From Planctomycetaceae bacterium (GTDB lineage: Bacteria; Planctomycetota; Planctomycetia; Planctomycetales; Planctomycetaceae), in the NCBI GenBank assembly GCA_014762625.1, contig JABURQ010000080.1:1-40052 (forward strand): a stretch of DNA of 40,052 nt. Reading direction: 5' to 3'. The notes beneath the pieces were generated by a model. The model did no database searches, had not been told where the DNA came from, and worked only from the letters and a program-made list of their open reading frames with translations. Every line of letters starts with the position of its first letter. Within the stretch, counting starts at the first letter, position 1. Position numbers and translations under genes: made by a program. Of this stretch, positions 1-8,647 are shown piece after piece.

Positions 1-52
1 CCCATCGCGAGGTCTCAGGAATAGCGATGCAAAAGATGCGCCTAAAAGTCAG

Positions 53-210
53 GCGAGACGCCAGTGTGTGGAAAAGAGAGACACGGATAATACGGATACA
101 AACGGAGACCCACGGATTGGCAAAGTCACATTCAGTGGTCGGGCATGCTCCCGAATGCATTCCTTCGAGAAGACTCGCATAGCGGCGCGAAGGGGCAAAG
201 AGAGAAAAGA
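53..210. repeat. Degenerate intergenic repeat, copy A
   Basis: It starts with gagacgc, then acacggat, acggata, caaacggagac, cacgga, then agaagactcgc, ggcgcg and gagaaaag. The same order of words recurs at 351-468. Copies agree well in the words and differ in the spacers, so this is an old or fast-decaying duplication about 298 bp apart. No coding potential is evident. Confidence 0.55.
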
Positions 211-311
211 AAATCGGATGGCACTGGCGACTTGCTCGCCAGAGTTTGAATGATGTTGAATTGAATGGAACGCGGATGACGCCGATCGAGCGGATGAGAG
301 CAGATTTGTAG

Positions 312-328
312 GGTCCGCTTCGCGGACC
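312..328. repeat. Short perfect hairpin, 7-bp stem
   Basis: GGTCCGC and GCGGACC are separated by a TTC loop. There is no T-run on either side, so it is not a terminator. It lies between the two degenerate repeat copies and resembles the small palindromes scattered between planctomycete genes. Function unknown. Confidence 0.5.
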
Positions 329-350
329 ATTCTGTTTGACGCCAAGTCAA

Positions 351-468
351 TGAGACGCTGAGAAACGCAAAGAGATAAAAGAACACGGATGAGACGGAAG
401 CAAACAGAGACTCACGGAAGGAAGAGAAAGAAGACTCGCGCAGAGGCGCGGCGGCGCAGAGAAAAGGA
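351..468. repeat. Degenerate intergenic repeat, copy B
   Basis: Second copy of the word series seen at 53-210: gagacgc, aaagagataaaag, acacggatgagacgga, caaacagagac, tcacgga, agaagactcgc, ggcgcggcggcgcagag, aaaagg. It is more compact than copy A, which carries about 40 extra bases in the middle. Confidence 0.55.
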
Positions 469-852
469 TCAACATTCGGCGCCCACTGTAGGCCGACGTG
501 AAGGAAACGCTTCTTCTCGCGCCCTTGGCCTGACTCCGAGCTAATCGCTCGGCGGCCTGCGGTTACGCAAGTCGGCATGCGCGATGTTGAATGTTTCTCA
601 GGGGCATTTATGAAACTAGCCATGAGTGCCAACCGGGTGGAGTGAGCACAAGAGTCCAGGCACCGTTCCAAAATCAGAAATCAAAAAACCCAAATTGAAA
701 GACCGCGGATGACGCGGTTCGCTGATGGATGATTTCACCCTCCCCAGATCACGGGGATCGTCGAAACGAGCGATCGCGACTGACCGGGGACAGCGCTAGC
801 ACCTCCCTTTTGCGGCTGATTTCGTCGAAGACATATTCAGCCCAATCAGCCG

Positions 853-1236
853 CTAGCAGCGGTTTCGATCCGGGTTCTCGCCGACGGTCAACAGGTGGCT
901 GACGATTTTGATATCCGCGGCGGCACTGATCGGAGCAAGAATAGGCTCGACGATGTTGTAACTACTGTAGGGGCGGGATCTGTCGAAATAAAATCGCATT
1001 TCCTGATTGACGACGTATTCATACCACTCGTTGGGATCATCCTCTTCTGCGGAAGACTCGATATTCGTTTGAGTGGCGATCCCGTCGGGTTCATTCCTGG
1101 CATCTACCACAAACTCTCGCTGCTGACTTTCCGTGAGACCATTCCACCAATCGAGGACAGCCGGGACATGCCGTTCTTCGAGGGCCACGAGAAGTGAATC
1201 GGGAACCGGAGTCTTCTCAGAATGTTCATTCGGCAT
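853..1236 (-). CDS. Hypothetical protein, 127 aa
   Basis: Not recognised. It is a small, acidic, soluble-looking protein with no signal peptide or membrane segment. It begins with ATG at 1236. An N-terminal part with LLVALEERHVPAVLDWW and SQQREFVVDARNEPDG looks helical, and a middle part is rich in acidic residues (SSAEEDDPNEW). The amphipathic, non-repetitive composition makes it a plausible real gene, unlike the low-complexity frames upstream. It is the last of three minus-strand genes (sulfatase, 169-aa protein, this one), with 105 bp separating it from the gene before. That spacing allows either read-through or its own promoter. Function unknown. Confidence 0.55.
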   Translation of the reverse strand: MPNEHSEKTPVPDSLLVALEERHVPAVLDWWNGLTESQQREFVVDARNEPDGIATQTNIESSAEEDDPNEWYEYVVNQEMRFYFDRSRPYSSYNIVEPILAPISAAADIKIVSHLLTVGENPDRNRC

Positions 1237-1341
1237 CAGTCTCTCCGCTTGAACTGGTCAAAGAAAAACAGAGTCGTTCAGCCAATCCGGATCGTCTACC
1301 AGGTACAAAGACGGTGCCGGTTTTCTCGGCGTGAGAATCGA

Positions 1342-1851
1342 TCACTTGAGAAAAACCAGTTCGGCATCCGTGGTGACCGGTTTTTTATCCAGGAACAGAT
1401 TCTCGTCGGGTTCTAGAATGAAGCCAATATTGAAGACCGTTTTGTGGTAGACCCATTCTCGTCCAGTCGATGATTCGGCACCGAATCTTCCGTTGCACGT
1501 AAAACGCCCCCATTCTCCTATAGACAATCGAAACAGGTCATGCGATTTGCGTTTGGGTGCACCACAATGATGCCATGACCAGACAAACCTGGCCGCAACC
1601 GTTTCTTTTGTCACACGAACCCAAAGCGGTTCGATTCGGATGAGGGGCTTGGCGTCCGATTCTCTGGTGGACGGAACGCTTTGAAAGTTTTCGCTTTCGA
1701 GAAACCGGATATCATGAAACAGAAAACCTGGATGAGGAGCTGCAATCACAGGAAGTCGCATCGCGTCTGGAGTTGCGTTTCGAGCCGATGCACCGCTACC
1801 ACCACGCGAAGCCTTGGTCCATTCTGTCTTGATTTTCTGGACGATGATCAT
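1342..1851 (-). CDS. Hypothetical protein, about 169 aa
   Basis: Not recognised. I chose the ATG at 1851; an in-frame TTG two codons earlier (1857) is also possible, and neither has a clear Shine-Dalgarno sequence. The first 35 residues are basic and Gly/Ser/Ala-rich. The rest is rich in aromatic and beta-forming residues (VAARFVWSWHHCG, GRFTCNGRFG, WVYHKTVFNIGFI), which suggests a compact beta-rich domain. There is no signal peptide. It lies 60 bp downstream of the sulfatase on the same strand, so it may be co-transcribed. Nothing in the sequence links it to sulfatase chemistry. Confidence 0.5.
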   Translation of the reverse strand: MIIVQKIKTEWTKASRGGSGASARNATPDAMRLPVIAAPHPGFLFHDIRFLESENFQSVPSTRESDAKPLIRIEPLWVRVTKETVAARFVWSWHHCGAPKRKSHDLFRLSIGEWGRFTCNGRFGAESSTGREWVYHKTVFNIGFILEPDENLFLDKKPVTTDAELVFLK

Positions 1852-1911
1852 TGGCAACTAATCTGGGAAATGAGTCGTTCACATAACATGACAACGCCAA
1901 TCGAACCGCAA

Positions 1912-3270
1912 TCAGCGTTTTACATCCTGCTTCCGAGAGCTGTTAGCGACCATGTCGTCCAGACGTTGAGACAATTGCTCGACAATCTCGGGATGCTGAT
2001 CGGCGAGATTCGTGGTCTCTCCCAGGTCGGTTTCCAGGTTGTAGAGTTCTTCCACTTCTTCACGCTCCAGGTCGCGAGCGTATTTGGGGACGCTGTGCTT
2101 CGCTTTCAGGTACTTCCACTTGCCGACGCGTAGAGCGTTATTGGTATAGCGGAAGGACTCGCGGCCTTCGTCCGTCTGTCCCAGTAACAGTTTCGTCTGA
2201 TCCTGACCGTCGATCACGCGGTTCTGGGGTACTTCAAAACCGGTCAGATCGGCGAAGGTCGGCATAAAATCGATTGTGGCAAAGATAGCGTCCGAGACGC
2301 GACCGGCGGGAACGTGTCCCGGCCAACGCACGATACAGGGGACACGATACCCGGCCTCGTAACAGGATCCCTTGCCGTTACGTAGCGGTCCCGCTTCTCC
2401 CCAGAAGATGGAGCCCTCGGGGTGTCCTTTTTTCCGGTTGGTGTAAGCCGGTTGATTCCACGGACCGTTATCCGACGTGTAGATGACTAGGGTGTTGTCG
2501 CGCAGTCCCAATTCGTCCAGTTTGTCCAGCAGACGCCCCGTTTCGAAATCGAATTCTTCCACGACGTCGCCGTACAGACCACCCGCAGAGGTGCCGCGAA
2601 ATTTGGGAGAGGCGTCGATGATGGTGTGCATCATGGTATGAGCCAGATACAACACAAACGGCTCATCGGGATCGCGCTGGTGTTCGAGATAGTGGATGGC
2701 TTTGTCGGTGTAGAGTTTCAGCAGGCTTCCCATGTCGTCGGTTTCACCGGCGGCTTCATTCTGGTTGTGAAATTTGATGCGACCGCTGTCGTTGGCGCCG
2801 AGGGCGCCGAAGAAGATCTCGAATCCCTGGGCGAGCGGCATGCGGGGAACGATTGGTTTTCGATTGGAGACGTCCCATTTGCCGATACACGCCGTTTGAT
2901 ACCCGACTTCCCGAATGAGTTCCGCGAAAGTAATTTCGTCCGCCGGCATGCCCCATCCGCCGCTACGACTCGGATACCTCCCCGTCAACAACGCGGACCG
3001 GGAAGGTCCGCAGACCCGCTGGGCATAAAAACTGGTAAACCGGGTTCCTTCCGCGGCCAGTTGGTCCATTCTGGGTGTTTTGTTTTTGGTGTTGCCGTAA
3101 CAGCCGAGGTCGGCGTACCCCTGGTCGTCGGTAAAGATAATCAGGATATTGGGCCGCGGGGGCTGTGAATTGTCGTCGGCAGTGGCGGCTTGCGGCGAGA
3201 AGCTGGAGACCAGAAAGATTGTCATCAGAACGATGAGGGAAGCATGAGTGAAGGGTTTCTGAGGGATCAT
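1912..3270 (-). CDS. Secreted sulfatase (arylsulfatase family, S1)
   Basis: Formylglycine-dependent sulfatase that would hydrolyse sulfate esters outside the cytoplasm. The start is the ATG at 3270, which has GGGAG about 8 bases upstream and opens a hydrophobic signal peptide (residues about 8-31, ending AATA); a longer frame reaches 3333. The alkaline-phosphatase-type fold begins with PNILIIFTDDQGYADLG, whose D48-D49 are metal ligands. C87 in C-G-P-S-R is the cysteine converted to formylglycine, followed by the supporting ALLTGR. Other family landmarks are GKWDV, HTMMH and SDNGPW (a metal-ligand Asp-Asn). The length of 452 aa is typical. The natural substrate cannot be told; sulfated polysaccharide or an aryl ester are both possible. 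It is divergent from the aminotransferase gene at 3440. Confidence 0.93.
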   Translation of the reverse strand: MIPQKPFTHASLIVLMTIFLVSSFSPQAATADDNSQPPRPNILIIFTDDQGYADLGCYGNTKNKTPRMDQLAAEGTRFTSFYAQRVCGPSRSALLTGRYPSRSGGWGMPADEITFAELIREVGYQTACIGKWDVSNRKPIVPRMPLAQGFEIFFGALGANDSGRIKFHNQNEAAGETDDMGSLLKLYTDKAIHYLEHQRDPDEPFVLYLAHTMMHTIIDASPKFRGTSAGGLYGDVVEEFDFETGRLLDKLDELGLRDNTLVIYTSDNGPWNQPAYTNRKKGHPEGSIFWGEAGPLRNGKGSCYEAGYRVPCIVRWPGHVPAGRVSDAIFATIDFMPTFADLTGFEVPQNRVIDGQDQTKLLLGQTDEGRESFRYTNNALRVGKWKYLKAKHSVPKYARDLEREEVEELYNLETDLGETTNLADQHPEIVEQLSQRLDDMVANSSRKQDVKR

Positions 3271-3439
3271 GGTGAACTCCCGAGCGCGAAGTGGGTCTCT
3301 CTTTGGAATACACGGGGATCTCGGCGATGTCAAAACAATAATCTTCAGGCGAGCATTCGCGTGATGAGATGGACTGGCACGCCGTCGGAGGGAGTCGTAT
3401 AGTCGAACAAGCGAATTTCAGTTTGAGAAGAAGAGTGCG

Positions 3440-4603
3440 ATGCCAGAAACTAACTTCAATTTCGACGTTCTGCCGGAACGCCGGGGAACCGGCTCCATTA
3501 AGTGGGAACGCTTCCCGGAATATACGCCGTTCTGGGTCGCCGATATGGATTTTGCCTCGCCTGATTGCGTGGTCGAAGCGCTCCATCGTCGCGTCGATCA
3601 TGGCGTATTCGGCTATGCAGCCGCCCACACCGGACTGATCGAATCCGTACTTGATTACCTCTCAACAATGCACGGAGTCGAGGCGGACGAGAAAGATCTC
3701 GTTCATCTCCCCGGCATGGTATTGGCGCTGTCGCTCGCCTGTCGCGCGTTGTGCGAACCCGGCGATCAGGTGATGATCAATTCGCCGGTGTACTATCCGT
3801 TCTTCAAAGTCCCCGCCGATGCGGAGGCGGAACTGATCGATGTCCCGTTCACACGCGACGAAACGACCTGGCGCTTCGACTGGGACGCGATGGAAGCCGC
3901 CGTGACTCCCAGGACGCGCATTCTGATCCTCTGCAATCCACAGAACCCACTGGGGCGGGCGTTCAGCGAAGAGGAAATCCAGCAGCTCGCCGACTTCTGC
4001 GAACGTCACGACCTGGTGTTACTCTCCGACGAGATTCACTGCGACCTGATTCTCGAAGACGACCAACCGCACTACTCGGCGTTAAAGCTGCCGGAATCGT
4101 TTCAGAAGCGACTGATCATCCTGATGGCTCCGAGTAAGACTTATAACATCGCGGGGCTCGGGTATTCCTTCGCCGTCATTCGGGATCCGGAACTTCGACG
4201 CAAATTCAATTCGGCTCGCGGTTGTACTGTTCCGGAAATCAACGCGCTGGCGATGTACGCCGCCGAAGCCGCGTATCGGGACGGAGAGCCGTGGCGTCGC
4301 GATCTGATCGAGTATCTGCGTGGGAATCGGGACCTGCTGGCGGAGTTTATTCGCAACGAGATTCCCGTTCTGAAAATTCACGAGCACGCGGCGACTTATC
4401 TCTACTGGATCGACTGCACCGAACTGGATGTTTCGAGTCCCGTCCAGTTTTTCGCGCAGGAAGCAGGCGTCTTTCTGACCGACGGGACGCCGTTCGGCAG
4501 CAGCCGCCACGTCCGTTTCAATTTTGGCTGTCCGCGCGAGCATATGCTTGAGGGGCTCCAGGCGATGAAAGCCGCCGTCGATCGGAAACTCGCTTCCATC
4601 TGA
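3440..4603 (+). CDS. PLP-dependent aminotransferase, MalY/PatB type (C-S beta-lyase-like)
   Basis: Cytosolic fold-type I PLP enzyme of the MalY/PatB subgroup, whose members commonly act as cystathionine beta-lyases or transaminases. The N-terminal pattern F.....R.GTGSIKWE and FWVADMDFASP is typical of this subgroup. NPQNPLGR binds the substrate carboxylate, LSDEIHCDL carries the PLP-pyridine Asp, and K233 in SKTYNIAGLG is the Schiff-base lysine. The length of 387 aa matches the family. The ATG at 3440 follows GAAGAAG about 8 bases upstream. Its stop lies 13 bp from the stop of the convergent DUF1501 gene. A role in cysteine/methionine metabolism is inferred from family and not shown by neighbours. 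Confidence 0.9.
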   Translation: MPETNFNFDVLPERRGTGSIKWERFPEYTPFWVADMDFASPDCVVEALHRRVDHGVFGYAAAHTGLIESVLDYLSTMHGVEADEKDLVHLPGMVLALSLACRALCEPGDQVMINSPVYYPFFKVPADAEAELIDVPFTRDETTWRFDWDAMEAAVTPRTRILILCNPQNPLGRAFSEEEIQQLADFCERHDLVLLSDEIHCDLILEDDQPHYSALKLPESFQKRLIILMAPSKTYNIAGLGYSFAVIRDPELRRKFNSARGCTVPEINALAMYAAEAAYRDGEPWRRDLIEYLRGNRDLLAEFIRNEIPVLKIHEHAATYLYWIDCTELDVSSPVQFFAQEAGVFLTDGTPFGSSRHVRFNFGCPREHMLEGLQAMKAAVDRKLASI

Positions 4604-4616
4604 TTCGTGAAGTGCC

Positions 4617-6056
4617 TCAGGCCAGAATGTCTTTGACGACGTGGGCTTCTTCCACGCCGGTGAGACGGGCGTCGAGCCCCTGAAACTTTACCGACAATCG
4701 TTTGTGATCGATGCCGAGTTGATGCAGCATGGTTGCGTGCAGGTCCCGAATGTGAACGGGGTTCTCGACCGCCGCGTAACCGAGATCGTCGGTGTTGCCG
4801 TGGCTGGTCCCTCCTTTGATGCCGCCCCCCGCCATCCACATGCTGAAGCCTTTGATGTGGTGGTCGCGTCCGGGATCTTTCCCTTTCCCCTGGAACATGG
4901 GGGTTCTGCCGAATTCTCCTCCCCAGATAACGAGCGTCTCGTCGAACATGCCCCGTTCTTTCAGGTCCCGGATGAGAGCCGCCGCCGGACCATCGCACAG
5001 TCCGCAACAGATCTCCATGTAGCGTTTGAGATCGCCGTGATGATCCCAGCCCCGATGGTACAGATGGATGAAACGGGTTCCCCGTTCCGCCAGTCGGCGA
5101 GCCAGTAGACAGTTCGCCGCGAACGTCCCGTCGCTCCCTTCGGTGCCGTAGCTCTCCAGCACATGCTGCGGTTCGTTCGAGAAATCCATCAGTTCGGGAA
5201 TGCTCTGCTGCATGCGGAAGGCGAGTTCCATTTGAGCGATTCGCGATTCGATTTCCGGATTCTTCACCTGCTGATAGCGCAGGTCATTCAGCTTGGCGAC
5301 CGCTTCGACCAGTTTTCGCTGTTGTTCGTTCGAGACTCCGGCGGGGTTGCGGACGTAATGGACTGGGTCTCCTTTGGAATAGAACTCCGTCCCCTGAAAC
5401 CGGCTCGGCAGGAAACCAGCTCCCCATTGCCGCGAGGCGATCGGTTGCGGATTTCGGCCTCCGACGCTGGTCAAAACCACGAAGCCGGGGAGATCGCGGC
5501 TCTCGACGCCGAGGCCGTAAGTGACCCACGCTCCCATACTCGGACGTCCGGAAATCGATGTCCCGGTATTCATGACGGTATGAGCGGGGTCGTGATTGAT
5601 CTGGTCGGTGTGCATCGAGCGAATGATGGCGATGTCGTCGGCGATTTCCGCGGTGTGAGGGAGAATATCGGCAATCAACTGTCCCGAATCGCCGTGCTGT
5701 CGAAACGGATACTGAGGCCCCAGGCACTTCAACTCCTTCCCCTGGAGTTGGGCGATCGGTTGCCCTTTGGTGAAGGACTCGGGCATCGGCTGCCCGTCCA
5801 TCTCTTGCAGTTTCGGCTTGAAGTCGAAGGTCTCCAGATGAGACGGTCCCCCCGCCATACAGAGAAAAATCACCCGTTTCGCTTTCGGTGCGAAATGTGG
5901 CAGTCCCGGCAATCCACCCAGCGCGGAGGCATCCGGTCCGGCCCACAAGCTTTCGTCCAGCATCGTGGCGGCGGCAGTCGCACCGAGACCGACTCCCGCT
6001 TGCGAGAGGAACGTGCGACGCGTCAACTGTTGTCGAGCTTCTTCAAAAGGATGCAT
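4617..6056 (-). CDS. DUF1501 protein with Tat signal
   Basis: Exported protein of the DUF1501 family, related to the alkaline phosphatase/sulfatase superfamily and very common in planctomycetes; its activity is not established. The ATG at 6056 has GAGAAG about 8 bases upstream. A TTG at 6077 overlapping the stop of the gene before is possible but less likely. Residues 12-17 (TRRTFL) begin a twin-arginine signal with the hydrophobic stretch GVGLGATAAATM. Family landmarks are GGPSHLETFDFKP, WVTYGLG, IHLYHRGWDHHG, WGGEFGRTPM and GRDHHIKGFSMWMAGGGIKGG. The gene starts 17 bp after the stop of the cytochrome-like gene, so the two form an operon. The pair is repeated in mirror order at 8648-13384. 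Confidence 0.92.
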   Translation of the reverse strand: MHPFEEARQQLTRRTFLSQAGVGLGATAAATMLDESLWAGPDASALGGLPGLPHFAPKAKRVIFLCMAGGPSHLETFDFKPKLQEMDGQPMPESFTKGQPIAQLQGKELKCLGPQYPFRQHGDSGQLIADILPHTAEIADDIAIIRSMHTDQINHDPAHTVMNTGTSISGRPSMGAWVTYGLGVESRDLPGFVVLTSVGGRNPQPIASRQWGAGFLPSRFQGTEFYSKGDPVHYVRNPAGVSNEQQRKLVEAVAKLNDLRYQQVKNPEIESRIAQMELAFRMQQSIPELMDFSNEPQHVLESYGTEGSDGTFAANCLLARRLAERGTRFIHLYHRGWDHHGDLKRYMEICCGLCDGPAAALIRDLKERGMFDETLVIWGGEFGRTPMFQGKGKDPGRDHHIKGFSMWMAGGGIKGGTSHGNTDDLGYAAVENPVHIRDLHATMLHQLGIDHKRLSVKFQGLDARLTGVEEAHVVKDILA

Positions 6057-6073
6057 GAATATTCTTCTCAGCT

Positions 6074-8446
6074 TCAATTGCGGGTAATGGTTTCGTTCAA
6101 ATTCAGAATGGCACGACAGACGGCCGACCAGGAGGCCAGTTCGACCGGATCGAGATGTTCGGGAGTTTCCGCTCGACCGACAGATTGCAGCTTTTTCGCT
6201 TCAGCGGGATCTTTCGCGTAAGCGGCTTTTGAGTTCTGTCGGTAATCGGCCATCACTTTCGATTCCATTTCCGTCGGACGGCGCGAAAGAACTCTTCGCC
6301 AGATCCATTCAATCCGGGCTCGGTCATTCTTGACATCTTCTTCCATCGCATGGGCAGCCAGGACGCGTGCCGCTTCGATCAGCGACGGATCGTTCAACAA
6401 CGTGAGTGCGGCGGTCGGTGTGTTGCTGATGGGACGGCGAGCCGTACATTCTTCTCGCGTCGGCGCGTCGAACGCCCGCAACATCGGATGCAAAAACTGA
6501 CGTTGCCAATGGACGTAAACTCCCCGACGGTACTGGTTCTCATCTTTATCGGAGAGATAGGTTCGTTTGGGGAAGTTGAGATGCGCGTAATATCCGATCG
6601 GCTGATAAGGTCGCGCGCTTTTCCCCCCGATCTCATCGACGAGTAACCCACTCACCGAGAGGGCGTTATCGCGGATCATTTCCGCCGGGAGCCGGAAGCG
6701 ATTCTGACGGGCGAAGAGCCGATTTTCGGGATCGTATTTGAGTAAACCGGGAGTGACGACGACCGAAGTCTGCCGATAAGTTCGCGACATCACGATCAAC
6801 TTGACCATCTGCTTGATATCCCAGCCCGATTCGCGAAACTCCACCGCCAGCCAGTCGAGCAATTCCGGATGTGTGGGCCAGGCTCCCTGCGAACCGAAAT
6901 CGTCCAGAGAACGACTGATCCCTTCTCCCAGAAAGAGATACCACAGCCGGTTCACGAAGACGCGCGCCGTCTGGGGGTGATCGTCGCGCACCAGCCACTT
7001 CGCCAGATCGAGTCGTGTGACGCGGCCTTTCTTCTCAACCTGCGGCAGGAAGTGAGGGACCGAGGGTTCCATCACGGGACCGCTTTCATCGAGCCAGTCG
7101 CCGCGGGGGAGCAGACGGATGGTCCGCGGCTCGATCGAGACGGTCACCATCTGCCGGCGAACGCGGTTGTTGATCTCTTTTTGTTCGGACTTCAGAACGG
7201 CGATTTCGGATTTGAGTTCGGCGGCGACTTCCGCATTGCCTTCATTCGCGGCGAGTTTCTGTTCCAGTTCAGCTAATTCAGCCTCGACCGCGTCGAGTCG
7301 TTCCCGGTCGATGGGGGAGAGGGCTTCGATCTCCGGTTCGCGTTTGGTGGGGAGGGTGTTTCCTCCTTTGAACGAATCGTTATCGTTGATGTCGGCCATG
7401 ATCGCCTGTAACGAATAGAAGTCTTCCTGCGTGTAGGGATCGTACTTGTGATCGTGACATTCGGAGCAACCCATCGTCCCCGCCAACCAGACTTCCGAGA
7501 AATTCCGCACACGGTCGGACGCGTATTTCGCCAGATACTCCTTCTGCTGCACGCCGCCTTCGTGAGACGTTTGCAGCAATCGATTGTAACCGCTGGCGAT
7601 CTTCTGCTCGGTGGTGGCGTTGGGGAGCAGATCTCCCGCCAGTTGTTCGATGGTGAATTGATCGAACGGTTTGTTGTCATTGAAAGCCTTGATGACGTAA
7701 TCGCGATACAGCGTCGCGCTGTGCTCCTGGTCGCCGTGATAACCGACGGTATCGGCGTAACGAACCAGATCGAGCCAGTACATCGCCATCCGCTCACCGA
7801 AATGCGGCGACTCCAGCAAGCGGTCGACCACCTTCTCGTACGCTTTCGGTGATTTGTCCGCCAGAAACGCATCGACTTCTGCCGGTGTCGGAGGCAATCC
7901 GATCATGTCGAAGTACAATCGTCGCAGGAGTGTGATTCGGTCGGCATCGGCGGACGGTGTCAGTTTCTGCTCTTTGATTTGAGCAAGAATAAACCGATCG
8001 ATCGAATTCAAACTCCAGTTGTCATTGGGGACCGTAGGAACGTCCGGGCGGATCGGAGTCACATAAGCCCAGTGATCCTGATACTCGGCCCCTTCCCCGA
8101 TCCATTGAATCAGTAACTGTTTTTCGTTTTCGGTCAGATGCTTCCCCGATTCCTCGGGAGGCATGACGGTGAACTCATCGTCGGAAAGAATCCGCTTGAC
8201 CAGTTCGCTCTCCTGCGGTTTGCCGGGAATGATGGCCGCCGTTTCGTCGCGGGCGGCAACCGCTCCTTCGCGCAGGTCGAGTCGCAGATCGGCTTTTCGT
8301 TCTTCCTTGTCGGGGCCGTGACAGAAGAAGCATTTATCCGACAAAATCGGACGAATGTCGCGATTGAATGAGATCTCATCCTCAGCCCGTAATGCGCCGC
8401 TGGCGAGGATCAGAATCAGAAACGTCGTAACGCGTAAGTTCATCAT
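6074..8446 (-). CDS. PSCyt1-DUF1549-DUF1553 (PSD1) cytochrome c-like protein
   Basis: Large exported protein of the planctomycete cytochrome c type. Start chosen at the ATG pair 8446/8443, which opens a signal peptide ([13 protein letters not shown]). A longer frame to 8494 would add a hydrophilic prefix. Domains in order: PSCyt1 with the heme motif C39-x-x-C42-H43; PSCyt2/DUF1549 (about 135-350) with SIDRFILA and ending in C327[10 protein letters not shown], a second CxxCH; a charged coiled-coil stretch (about 380-440); and PSD1/DUF1553 (about 475-740) with [28 protein letters not shown] and MSRTYRQTS. The role is unproven; an electron-transfer or oxidative step paired with the DUF1501 partner is a guess from constant gene pairing. 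790 aa. Confidence 0.9.
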   Translation of the reverse strand: MMNLRVTTFLILILASGALRAEDEISFNRDIRPILSDKCFFCHGPDKEERKADLRLDLREGAVAARDETAAIIPGKPQESELVKRILSDDEFTVMPPEESGKHLTENEKQLLIQWIGEGAEYQDHWAYVTPIRPDVPTVPNDNWSLNSIDRFILAQIKEQKLTPSADADRITLLRRLYFDMIGLPPTPAEVDAFLADKSPKAYEKVVDRLLESPHFGERMAMYWLDLVRYADTVGYHGDQEHSATLYRDYVIKAFNDNKPFDQFTIEQLAGDLLPNATTEQKIASGYNRLLQTSHEGGVQQKEYLAKYASDRVRNFSEVWLAGTMGCSECHDHKYDPYTQEDFYSLQAIMADINDNDSFKGGNTLPTKREPEIEALSPIDRERLDAVEAELAELEQKLAANEGNAEVAAELKSEIAVLKSEQKEINNRVRRQMVTVSIEPRTIRLLPRGDWLDESGPVMEPSVPHFLPQVEKKGRVTRLDLAKWLVRDDHPQTARVFVNRLWYLFLGEGISRSLDDFGSQGAWPTHPELLDWLAVEFRESGWDIKQMVKLIVMSRTYRQTSVVVTPGLLKYDPENRLFARQNRFRLPAEMIRDNALSVSGLLVDEIGGKSARPYQPIGYYAHLNFPKRTYLSDKDENQYRRGVYVHWQRQFLHPMLRAFDAPTREECTARRPISNTPTAALTLLNDPSLIEAARVLAAHAMEEDVKNDRARIEWIWRRVLSRRPTEMESKVMADYRQNSKAAYAKDPAEAKKLQSVGRAETPEHLDPVELASWSAVCRAILNLNETITRN

Positions 8447-8647
8447 GGTGTAATATTTGGATGAATATTTCAGATTTAGTGAGAATTCTTCCACAATCTT
8501 TATTTTAACACGTTTCGAGTGTCTTGTGAGGGCGTTCTCGCGAAACTCGCGAATTCACCAAGCGGGATTTGTGCTTCGCCTCGCATCAGTGTACTCTGAT
8601 GAGAGGAAGTGCTCTCGGATAGTCCGATTTTGTGGACAGGTAACGGA

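Larger units (their letters stand above)
1..852. other. Gene-free tract of decayed purine-rich repeats
   Basis: I see no convincing gene here. Open frames on both strands are low-complexity (Ser/Arg-rich) and match no family I know. The tract holds two diverged copies of a roughly 150-bp motif (about 53-210 and 351-468), two short stretches of the type 'gcggatgacgc' (near 271 and 704), and a short perfect hairpin at 312-328. Similar 'acgcagaggcgcagag' and 'cacggat' text is common between genes in planctomycetes, which is from memory. No promoter or RNA gene could be assigned. Confidence 0.6.

Noticed and set aside
132-671. Open frame of 179 codons on the minus strand in the repeat tract
   Set aside because: Ser/Arg-rich, low complexity, no family match, and it spans the degenerate repeats; another unlikely frame overlaps it.
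3374-3390. TGGCAC resembling a sigma-54 -24 box before the aminotransferase
   Set aside because: The -12 element (GC at the right distance) is absent.
5163-6221. Open frame of 352 codons antisense to the DUF1501 gene
   Set aside because: Mirror of GC-biased codons; no domain and Arg/Gln-rich composition.
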